DNA from: Rhizobium grahamii
Lineage (GTDB): Bacteria > Pseudomonadota > Alphaproteobacteria > Rhizobiales > Rhizobiaceae
DNA: 64,000 nucleotides
Direction of reading: 5' to 3'
NCBI RefSeq assembly: GCF_009498215.1
Contig: NZ_CP043499.1
Coordinates: forward strand, 62,001 to 126,000
The position numbers were made by a program, and so were the translations under genes. How positions within the stretch are numbered: the stretch's first letter is position 1; the number at the start of each line of letters is the position of its first letter. Positions 16,248-23,698 of the stretch are shown here, piece by piece. The notes under the pieces were generated by a model. The model did no database searches and was not told the DNA's origin. It saw only the letters and a program-made list of their open reading frames with translations.

Positions 16248-17081
16248 TCACTTTCTGGCCGGGTTTGTCGCGGTCTTCACGCGAACTGGCACAGGGGCCG
16301 GATTGAAGGAGACGTGCCCGGTGCCGTGAAACTGGACCCAATAGCCGAGCGCCATGAAAACGGAGCCGCCGACCAGATTGCCGAGCGTGACCCAAATCAG
16401 GTTGTGAACGGCGCCTGCGATCGTGACATTTGCCGGGTGGTCGCCGAGGAGAGCCATCGAGAAGGTGAACATGTTGGCGACCGAATGCTCATATCCCGCG
16501 GCGACGAAGATCGTGATCGGCCAGAAGATCAGCATGATTTTCGCAGCCGCATTGTCGGTCCGTCCGGCCATCCAGATCGCCAGGCAGACGAGCCAGTTGC
16601 ACAGGATTCCTCGGGCGAAAAGCTCAAGCGACGTTGCCGACATCTTTGCCGCGACAGCCGAGAAGAAGGAAGCGCTGCCGTCACCAAGAAGCACGCCGCC
16701 GCCGGCGAGGTGAAAGAGCCCGGCGAGCGCAAGCGCCCCGATAAGGTTGCCGACCCACGTGCTGCACCAAACGAGCAGCACATCGGAAAGACGCGCGCGC
16801 CGCGTCAGCACGGCAAGCGGCATGTACATGGCGGTGCCGGTAAAAAGCTCGGAGCCGGCGAAGACCACGATCGTCAAGGCCGAAGAAAACACCACGCCCA
16901 TAACAAGGTGGGCCCAGGCGGCGTCGACGTGGGCGCCGACTGTGAACATCAGGATATCGCCGAACCCGATATAGGCGCCGGCCATCGCCGCGCCGATAAG
17001 GAATGCGAAGAACTGGGTGCGAGCGACGAGCGCCTTGTGTTCGCCGGATTGTGCGAAATCGCTGATGCTGTCCTGATACAT
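16248..17081 (-). CDS. FNT-family formate/nitrite channel
   Basis: A 277-residue inner-membrane protein with six helices. The FNT pore signature GYEHSVANMF holds the conserved central His (His209 in FocA), and the two half-helix regions GAYIGFGDI and HNLIWVTLGNLVGG are typical. Members move formate, nitrite, lactate or hydrosulfide. Here formate is attractive because oxalate decarboxylase and a formate dehydrogenase-like enzyme are nearby, but nitrite cannot be excluded. It is the first gene of a three-gene operon with an EmrAB-type pump, which is an uncommon pairing; the gap to the next gene is 8 nt. Confidence 0.92.
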   Translation of the reverse strand: MYQDSISDFAQSGEHKALVARTQFFAFLIGAAMAGAYIGFGDILMFTVGAHVDAAWAHLVMGVVFSSALTIVVFAGSELFTGTAMYMPLAVLTRRARLSDVLLVWCSTWVGNLIGALALAGLFHLAGGGVLLGDGSASFFSAVAAKMSATSLELFARGILCNWLVCLAIWMAGRTDNAAAKIMLIFWPITIFVAAGYEHSVANMFTFSMALLGDHPANVTIAGAVHNLIWVTLGNLVGGSVFMALGYWVQFHGTGHVSFNPAPVPVRVKTATNPARK

Positions 17082-17239
17082 GAGGTGGCCCTCGCAACTG
17101 GCTCGATGGAATCGAGCGTTTCATTGGTCGATGCGATAGAGGCTACCGTCACTTTGCGGTGCGTTGAATCATACGTTGGTGTAGCTGGCGGCGCTGAAAG
17201 TTCAGGTTTGTGCCGCCGCCGCGGTCTTTATGACAGATT

Positions 17240-17258
17240 TTTTTAGTCACACTAAAAA
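17240..17258. promoter_or_regulatory. 19-bp perfect inverted repeat operator with an extra half site
   Basis: TTTTTAGT (17240-17247), CAC, ACTAAAAA (17251-17258) form a perfect palindrome in the divergent promoter region. A third half site, ACTAAAAATA, lies at 17301-17310, and TTGACA (17264-17269) sits between them. The likely ligand is the XRE-cupin regulator encoded immediately downstream. Confidence 0.6.
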
Positions 17259-17358
17259 TCAGATTGACAATGCCTCCGTCTGAAGCTTCATTGAAGTAAT
17301 ACTAAAAATAAGGCGGAACATCTTGGAAGCACACGCAGGTCCTGACGGAGCTGGGGAG

Positions 17359-18012
17359 ATGTCTCTTGGCGAGCGATTGCGTGATCGTCGCCGCGAGCTC
17401 AAACTGACGCTTCAGCAAGTCGCCGATCAGGCCGGCTTCTCGGTCGGCTTCATCTCGCAGATCGAGCGCGGCATTACCGTTCCGTCGCTGACTTCCCTCG
17501 TCTCCGTCTGCCGTGTCCTGAAGGTGGACGTTGGCTCGTTCTTCAAGCCGCCGCGTGTCGATGCGCCGATCACCCGCCGGGAAACCCGACCGGTCTATGC
17601 GCTTGGCGGCACGCCCGGCAACTCCGTGACCTACGAGCGACTTTCGGCGTCTTTTCCCGGCAATATTCTCCGCAGCACGCTCATTCACGAGCCGCCGGGT
17701 TTCCGAAGCGAGCCGATGTCGCACGAGGGAGAGGAAATCTTCTTCATCGTCGAAGGTTCACTTACCCTGGAGGTCGATGGCGAACAGACGATCCTCGAAG
17801 CGGGCGATTCGGCGCATTTCCCATCGTCCCGGACGCACGTGACCTGGAACCACACCACCGAGCCGGTGACCATATTTCATACCTGTACGATGGACGTCTT
17901 CGGTGACGACGTACCATCTGGCGAGCCGGAAACCAGCCTCGTCGTCAAGCGCGCCGCAACCCGGCGCAGCGCACCAAAGAGCCTCAAGATAAATCAAGGG
18001 AACAAGAAATGA
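17359..18012 (+). CDS. XRE-family regulator with C-terminal cupin domain
   Basis: A 217-residue regulator with an N-terminal Cro/C1-type helix-turn-helix (about 5-60: LQQVADQAGFSVGFISQIERG) and a C-terminal cupin_2 domain (about 130-190: SHEGEEIFFIVEGSLTLEVDG then FPSSRTHVTWNH). Such proteins usually control a neighbouring catabolic operon and sense its substrate through the cupin. ATG 17359 has GGAG 8 nt upstream; TTG 17323 is an in-frame alternative. The stop overlaps the next start (ATGA), so it is the first gene of the ABC-hydantoinase operon and probably autoregulated through the palindrome upstream. Confidence 0.9.
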   Translation: MSLGERLRDRRRELKLTLQQVADQAGFSVGFISQIERGITVPSLTSLVSVCRVLKVDVGSFFKPPRVDAPITRRETRPVYALGGTPGNSVTYERLSASFPGNILRSTLIHEPPGFRSEPMSHEGEEIFFIVEGSLTLEVDGEQTILEAGDSAHFPSSRTHVTWNHTTEPVTIFHTCTMDVFGDDVPSGEPETSLVVKRAATRRSAPKSLKINQGNKK

Positions 18013-19595
18013 GACCAAGCCTCAAACTGGTGGCTGCAGCCCTGCTCGCAGCAACCTCGATCTGCACCTATGCCAAGGCCGAAACCGTATTGAGGCTCGA
18101 TGAATCGCCGGTCGGCGAACTCGACCCGGCAAAGGCGTCGGACTATGCCGACTCCATTCTGATGTTCAACGTCTATGATACGCTGGTCATCCCGAAGCAG
18201 GGGCAGCCTGGTTATGATCCGTTTCTCTCGACCGGGTGGGAAAGCACCGGCACGACCTACACCTTCAAGCTTCGCACGGATGTGAAATTCCAGAGCGGCA
18301 ATCCCCTGACGGCAGATGATGTCGTCTTTTCGCTGCAGCGCATGAAGGCACTGGGCGCGGGCCTGTCCTACCTGTTCGAAAACGTCGACAAGGCGGAAGC
18401 AACCGACGCGTCTACGGTCAAGTTCACGCTCAAGGAGCCCTACGCGCCGTTCATCTCCGCGCTGACGCGCCTGCCGATCGTCGACAAGAAGCTGGTGTTG
18501 GAAAACCTGGGTTCCGGTGATGGCGAGATGAAGGACTGGGGACAGGCATATCTTTCGACGCATGGCGCCGGCAGTGGTGCCTACAAGGTCGTCTCTCACA
18601 ACCCCCAGGAAGAGACGGTCATGGCGAAGAACGCCGGCTATTTCCTGGGTGCGGCCCCGAAGGCTCCAGATACCGTCCGTTTCCGCTACGGCCTGGAAGC
18701 AGCAACCGTGCGCACGCTGATCGCTCAGGGCGAGCACGACATCTCCTCGCAGTGGTTGCCGCCCGAAGTCTTGAAGTCCCTCGCCGCCAGTGGCGCGCAG
18801 CTCTTGACCGAGAAGGGTACGACCGAGTTCTACGTCAAGATGAACACGACGAAGGCGCCGTTCGACGACGTCGAGTGCCGCCTGGCCGTCTCCTATGCCT
18901 TTGACTACGACACCGGCGTGAAGATGGTTGCTATCAACGACAGGGTTTCCCAGGGGAGCCCAGCAACCGGTGCCGTTCCGGTTGGGATGCTCGGGGCATT
19001 GCCGGAAGACCAGCCGATCAAGCGCGACATGGCGAAGGCCAAGGAGCACCTGGCCAAGTGCAAGTACAAGGCCGAAGACATCAACATCGATATCTCCTGG
19101 ATCGGCGAAGTTCCGCTGGAAGAGCGCTTCGCTCTGCTGATGCAGGCAAACTTCACCGAACTCGGTCTCAAGGCTGAGGTCAAGAAGCTGCCTTGGGCAT
19201 TGTTCTCGGAGCAGGTTTCGAAGCCTGAGAATACGCCTGCCATCAGCCAGGTCTTCGTGAACACCATGAGCGGAGATCCGGATACGCTGCTCTACAGCAT
19301 GTATCACTCGAGCGCAGCCGGCACATGGATGTCGCCAGAGTATCTCAAGGACAAGGACGTCGATGCGCTTCTGCAGCAGGGGCGTGAGGCTTCCAGCGAT
19401 GAAGAGCGCTCGAAGATCTATACCGATCTCAACAAGCGGCTGATCGCCCTTGCGCCTTCCATTTTCGCTCAGGACCAGACCGCGGTCTTTGCGGCAAGCA
19501 ACCGTGTCTCGGTTCCGGCCTTGTCCGATCCGAGCAAGGCGTTTGCGCTTGCTGGCTTCGGCTTCACGTTCCGCCTGATGGAAATGAAAGAATAG
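18009..19595 (+). CDS. ABC transporter substrate-binding protein, family 5 (peptide/opine type)
   Basis: A 528-residue periplasmic binding protein with a Sec signal (MRPSLKLVAAALLAATSICT then AKA). The mature sequence follows the DppA/OppA plan: LDPAKASDYADSILMFNVYDTL, YTFKLRTDVKFQSGNPLTADDVVFSLQRM, and a distal domain with DPDTLLYSMYHSS. It delivers a peptide-like or heterocyclic amide substrate to the permeases downstream. The enzymes in the operon suggest hydantoins, oxoproline or modified peptides; this is an inference. Confidence 0.93.
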   Translation: MRPSLKLVAAALLAATSICTYAKAETVLRLDESPVGELDPAKASDYADSILMFNVYDTLVIPKQGQPGYDPFLSTGWESTGTTYTFKLRTDVKFQSGNPLTADDVVFSLQRMKALGAGLSYLFENVDKAEATDASTVKFTLKEPYAPFISALTRLPIVDKKLVLENLGSGDGEMKDWGQAYLSTHGAGSGAYKVVSHNPQEETVMAKNAGYFLGAAPKAPDTVRFRYGLEAATVRTLIAQGEHDISSQWLPPEVLKSLAASGAQLLTEKGTTEFYVKMNTTKAPFDDVECRLAVSYAFDYDTGVKMVAINDRVSQGSPATGAVPVGMLGALPEDQPIKRDMAKAKEHLAKCKYKAEDINIDISWIGEVPLEERFALLMQANFTELGLKAEVKKLPWALFSEQVSKPENTPAISQVFVNTMSGDPDTLLYSMYHSSAAGTWMSPEYLKDKDVDALLQQGREASSDEERSKIYTDLNKRLIALAPSIFAQDQTAVFAASNRVSVPALSDPSKAFALAGFGFTFRLMEMKE

Positions 19596-19608
19596 TCGGG
19601 TCGTAAAC

Positions 19609-19632
19609 AGGGCCGCCCGACGCGGCGGCCCT
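19609..19632 (+). terminator. Stem-loop between binding-protein and permease genes
   Basis: AGGGCCGCC (19609-19617) and GGCGGCCCT (19624-19632) pair over 9 bp with a 6-nt loop, followed by TTCCTCG. Its place right after a binding-protein gene is typical of elements that stabilise that mRNA segment and partly terminate, giving more binding protein than permease. Confidence 0.65.
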
Positions 19633-19657
19633 TCCTCGCACGAACGGAATTATCGGT

Positions 19658-20683
19658 ATGCCTCCACTCGTCCGCCTCCTCGCGAAGCGGCTAGGTACCT
19701 CTTTTGTCGTCTTGATAGGGGTATCGCTGCTGATCTTCGCCATCGCCCGGATCATTCCAGGTGATCCCGCGCGCATCGCGCTCGGCCCCAATGCGACTGC
19801 CGATGCGGTGGCTGCGCTGCGGGAGCATCTGCACCTCAACGATCCGTTCATTGCGCAGTATGGCTATTTTCTTCGTGATCTCCTTCGCGGTGATCTTGGT
19901 GTATCGCTCTACACCAACCGGCCTGTCATGACCGACATCGCGCAGTTTCTGCCTGCGACGCTCGAGCTTGTCATCGTTTCCGGCATCATGATGGTCGGCT
20001 TCGGCCTGCCGCTCGGGATAATCTCGGCCCGCTATCGCGGCAGCGTCATCGATCATGTCATCCGGATGGTCACCTTGCTTGGCGTATCGGCGCCGGGCTT
20101 TGTCTGGGCCGTTATCCTGATGCTGGCTTTCGCCTACTTCCTGCCGCTGTTTCCGATCGCTGGAAGACTGTCCGACACCATGACCGTGCCGACAACCACG
20201 GGCTTCCTGCTGGTCGACACCCTGCTTGCGGGAAATCTCAAGGCGTTCGGCAATGCTCTCTGGCATATCATCCTGCCTGCCTTTGCGCTGGCGCTTTCCG
20301 GTATCGGTCAGGCAGCGCGCCTCGTTCGTTCGAACATGGTCGAGACCTACGAAAAGCCCTATATCGAGATGGCGCAGGCCTACGGTTTCGCAGAAAAACG
20401 GATTGCGCGGCGATACGCGTTCCGGCCCTCTCTTATCCCGTCGCTCACGATCATCGGTCTCGACTTCGCGGCAATGCTCGGCAACGCCTTCCTGGTTGAA
20501 GCCGTCTACGCCTGGCCCGGCCTGTCGCGTTACGGCGTCGCCGTCATCCTCAGAAAGGATCTGAACGCCATCGTCGGGACCGTCCTGATCATTTCGGCCA
20601 TGTTCCTGATCGTCAACCTGGTGGTCGACCTCCTGGTTTCGATCATCAATCCCCGCATTCGTCTGTCTCAGAGGGCATCATGA
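19658..20683 (+). CDS. ABC transporter permease, DppB type
   Basis: A 341-residue inner-membrane protein with six helices. The N-terminal helix and following IARIIPGDPARIALGPNATADAVAALREHL segment are standard for DppB/OppB-like permeases, and the EAA loop ETYEKPYIEMAQAYGFAEKRI is present. The stop overlaps the start of the next permease (ATGA). Confidence 0.94.
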   Translation: MPPLVRLLAKRLGTSFVVLIGVSLLIFAIARIIPGDPARIALGPNATADAVAALREHLHLNDPFIAQYGYFLRDLLRGDLGVSLYTNRPVMTDIAQFLPATLELVIVSGIMMVGFGLPLGIISARYRGSVIDHVIRMVTLLGVSAPGFVWAVILMLAFAYFLPLFPIAGRLSDTMTVPTTTGFLLVDTLLAGNLKAFGNALWHIILPAFALALSGIGQAARLVRSNMVETYEKPYIEMAQAYGFAEKRIARRYAFRPSLIPSLTIIGLDFAAMLGNAFLVEAVYAWPGLSRYGVAVILRKDLNAIVGTVLIISAMFLIVNLVVDLLVSIINPRIRLSQRAS

Positions 20684-21512
20684 AGAAAACCCTCATTATC
20701 CTGGCGCGCAATCCGCTATCGCTGATCGGCCTGATCCTCGTTGCGATCGTCGTCTTCTCCGCCGTCTTTGCGGATTTCATCGTGCCATTCCCTGAACATC
20801 GGGGCGCGGTCGTCGATTTCCTCAATTTCAACAAGCCGCCCGAGTGGCCGTACATTTTTGGCACCGACCTGGTCGGGCGCGATCTCTTCTCGCGCATCGT
20901 CTACGCCTACCGGATTTCGTTGATCCTCGGCGTCGTCGTGCTGGCGATTGCCGTTCCGGTCGGTGTCGCGATCGGTCTTGTGGCCGGCTATTTCGGGGGT
21001 GGACCGAGTATGTGCTGATGCGGCTGACCGATGTGTTCCTGTCGATACCGCCGCTTGTGCTGGCGATGTCGATGATGGGGCTGCTGGAGCCGACCCTGAC
21101 GAACGGCATGATCGCAGTCACCGCGATGTGGTGGCCATGGTACACGCGCCTCGTCTACAACCTCGCCCGCGCGGAGAAGGAAGAGGGCTATGTGCTGGCC
21201 GCCGAGGTGATTGGTGCCTCGAAGATGCACGTAATGTTCCGCGAGATCCTGCCGAACTGCGTGCCGTCGATCGTTACCAAGATGACGCTCGATTTCGGTT
21301 TCGTGATCCTGATCGCTTCGTCTCTGTCCTTCCTGGGGCTTGGGGTGCAGCCGCCGACGCCGGACCTCGGCTCGATGGTGGCGGAAGGCGCAAAATATCT
21401 TCCCGATAGCTGGTGGCTGACAGTGTTCCCGGGCCTTGCAATCCTGATCGCCGTGTTCGGCTTCAACCTGATCGGCGATGCGCTTCGCGAAATCCTGGGA
21501 GTCGACCAATGA
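20680..21512 (+). pseudogene. ABC transporter permease, DppC type, interrupted by a 1-nt frameshift
   Basis: The gene starts at 20680 and reads as a DppC-like permease up to LVAGYFGG, then shifts and stops at 21018. The frame one base over continues exactly where the family does: WTEYVLMRLTDVFLS, the EAA loop region EGYVLAAEVIGASKMHVMFREILPN, and the usual end at 21512. Adding one G to the GGGGG run at 20995-20999 restores an intact protein of about 277 residues. As written, the transporter would lack its second permease. Either this is a homopolymer sequencing error or a true inactivating (or phase-variable) mutation. Confidence 0.9.
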
Positions 21513-22396
21513 CGCCAACCCTCAAGATCGACGGCCTCAAGCTAGGCTTCAAAACGCATGCCGGCATGATCGAAGTGCTGCACGGCATCTCGCTCCACAT
21601 TCGTAAGGGCGAACGCGTCGCGCTCGTTGGCGAATCCGGTTCCGGCAAATCGGTGACGGCGCGGATCGTTCTCGGCATGCTCCAGCAACTGAAGACGGCT
21701 CGTATATCGGGCGGCATCGAGTTCGAAGGTCGCGACCTGCAGCGCATGAGCGCCAGGGAACGGCATGCTCTGCGCGGGACAAGTATGTCGATGATCTTCC
21801 AGGATCCGACGTCGTCGCTCAATCCGGTCTATACGGTTGGTGCGCTGTTCCAGGAGGTACTGTCGCGTGCGCATTCCGGAATGTCTGCCGGCGATATGCG
21901 GAAGATGGCGATCGAAGCCCTTTCCGATGTTGCGATCGGAGAACCCGAACGCGTTCTCGACTCTTACGCATTCCAGCTTTCCGGCGGCATGAACCAGCGC
22001 GTGATGATCGCCATGGCTCTCGCCAACAATCCCTCTCTGCTTCTGGCCGATGAGCCGGGAACTGCACTCGACGTGACAGTTCAGGCGCAGACGCTGAAAC
22101 TGATGAGCGCGCTCGTTGAGAAGCACCATACCTCGGTGCTGTTCATCTCGCACAATCTTGGCGTTGTTCGCGAATTCGCCGACCGCGTCTACGTGATCTA
22201 CAAGGGCAACATCGTTGAGCAGGGTCCGACTGCGGCATTGTTCGATGACCCCCGGCATCCCTACACCAGGGCGCTTCTGTCGGCTGTTCCCCGCATTACC
22301 GGCGGCGGAATTCCGGACATCGACGATGGCGTCGCCGACTTTCTGGCGCCGCTCGTCGCCCATGAAGGCTTTAGCGAGAAGGAGCTTCTGGCATGA
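21509..22396 (+). CDS. ABC transporter ATP-binding protein, DppD type
   Basis: A 295-residue ATPase with Walker A GESGSGKS (near 42-49), signature LSGGMNQRV, Walker B LLLADEPGTALD and switch His in ISHNLGVV. The C-terminal part has the oligopeptide-transporter extension with HPYTRALLSAVPRI. ATG 21509 overlaps the preceding stop (ATGA); longer frames have no basis. It pairs with the DppF-type ATPase that follows with another 4-nt overlap. Confidence 0.95.
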   Translation: MTPTLKIDGLKLGFKTHAGMIEVLHGISLHIRKGERVALVGESGSGKSVTARIVLGMLQQLKTARISGGIEFEGRDLQRMSARERHALRGTSMSMIFQDPTSSLNPVYTVGALFQEVLSRAHSGMSAGDMRKMAIEALSDVAIGEPERVLDSYAFQLSGGMNQRVMIAMALANNPSLLLADEPGTALDVTVQAQTLKLMSALVEKHHTSVLFISHNLGVVREFADRVYVIYKGNIVEQGPTAALFDDPRHPYTRALLSAVPRITGGGIPDIDDGVADFLAPLVAHEGFSEKELLA

Positions 22397-23205
22397 GCGC
22401 GCTTCTATCCGTCTCATCGGTTTCCAAGGAGTTCACGGTGGGCACCCGCAAGGTGCAGGCTCTGGACAATGTGTCATTCGACGTGGAGCGGGGTGAATGC
22501 CTCGCGATCGTGGGCGAGTCCGGTTCTGGAAAGAGCACCATCGCCAATATTATTCTCGGCATTTATGGCGCGACATCGGGCACGCTGACGTTCGACGGCA
22601 AGCAACTGCCTGCGCGCCGCACGCTTCAGCATCGCCAGGCGATTCAGCTGGTTCAGCAGAACCCGCTCTCGTCGCTGAATCCGCGCCGTTCCATCGGTGC
22701 CTCGCTACGGTTGGCGCTCGATGTTCACGACATCGGCCCGAAGTCGGGGCGTGGCGAGCGGGTCGGCGAACTGCTCGAGGAGGTTGGTCTTCCGCGCGAA
22801 TTCAGCCGCCGGCCGCCGGCGGCGCTGTCGGGCGGTCAGCGGCAGCGCGTCGCGATTGCCCGTGCCCTTGCCTGCCAATCCGAACTCGTTGTTCTCGACG
22901 AGCCGACGTCGGCCCTCGATGTCCTCGTTCAGGCCCGCGTATTGAAGCTCCTGAAGGAGCTCAAGGACAAGCGCGGCCTGACCTATGTGTTCATCACGCA
23001 TGACCTTTCCGTCGTGCGCAACATCGCCGATCGCGTTGCCGTCTTCGAAAAGGGCAAGCTCATCGAGATCGATCGGACCGATGCGATTTTTACCAAGCCT
23101 GAACACCCCTATACGCGCCGGCTGATCGGCGCCGTACCGGTCGTCAGCCGCGAGGAAGCGGCCTTGCGCGACCGTCTTTTGGAGCAAGAGAATGGAAATG
23201 CCTGA
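22393..23205 (+). CDS. ABC transporter ATP-binding protein, DppF type
   Basis: A 270-residue ATPase with Walker A GESGSGKST, Q-loop QLVQQNPLSSLNPRR, signature LSGGQRQRVAIARA, Walker B LVVLDEPTSALD and ITHDLSVVRNIADR. The C-terminal HPYTRRLIGAVP is typical of oligopeptide-type ATPases, though the protein is shorter than the 320-residue average. Its 3' end overlaps the GAF gene by 14 nt. Confidence 0.94.
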   Translation: MSALLSVSSVSKEFTVGTRKVQALDNVSFDVERGECLAIVGESGSGKSTIANIILGIYGATSGTLTFDGKQLPARRTLQHRQAIQLVQQNPLSSLNPRRSIGASLRLALDVHDIGPKSGRGERVGELLEEVGLPREFSRRPPAALSGGQRQRVAIARALACQSELVVLDEPTSALDVLVQARVLKLLKELKDKRGLTYVFITHDLSVVRNIADRVAVFEKGKLIEIDRTDAIFTKPEHPYTRRLIGAVPVVSREEAALRDRLLEQENGNA

Positions 23206-23698
23206 TTATAGCGGATTTGTTGCCGCCCTTGCGGACAGGAACGGCCAGCCGGAGTCGGCCTTCGCGGCGTTGGAGGCGCTGACCAAGAAAATCGTTGGTG
23301 TGAAGCTGTTTACGATCATGACCAGCGACACGACCGAAAAGGTGTCAGAGCGCATCTATTCCAATATGCCGGAGGCCTACCCGGTTTCGGGAACGAAGCC
23401 CTACAATGAAACCTATTGGTCCGACATCGCGCTTAAGCAGCGGCGGACTTTCGTCGCCAACACCATCGAAGACATTGCCGGCGTTTTCGATGACCACGAG
23501 CTGATCGACTCGCTCGGCTGCCAATCGGTCATCAACGTGCCGATCGTTATCGCGGGGGAGGTCGTCGGGACGATCAACTGCCTGCATGAAGCCGGTTTCT
23601 ACACGAAGGAGCGTGTCGAGGCGGCCGAAGCACTGAAGCTGCCGGCGGCCGCCTGCATGCTTCTCCATGACAAGCTGAAGAACGGGAGCGGGAAATGA
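23192..23698 (+). CDS. GAF-domain protein in a transport/hydantoinase operon
   Basis: A 168-residue protein consisting of one GAF domain (about 20-160): KIVGVKLFTIMTSD, then YWSDIALKQRRTFVANTIEDIAGVF, then SLGCQSVINVPIVIAGEVVGTINCLHE. No output domain is attached, so it may bind a small ligand and act as a sensor, or be a small GAF-fold enzyme. GGAG lies 7 nt before ATG 23192, inside the upstream ATPase gene, and the end overlaps hyuA by 4 nt, so translation is coupled on both sides. Confidence 0.85.
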   Translation: MEMPDYSGFVAALADRNGQPESAFAALEALTKKIVGVKLFTIMTSDTTEKVSERIYSNMPEAYPVSGTKPYNETYWSDIALKQRRTFVANTIEDIAGVFDDHELIDSLGCQSVINVPIVIAGEVVGTINCLHEAGFYTKERVEAAEALKLPAAACMLLHDKLKNGSGK

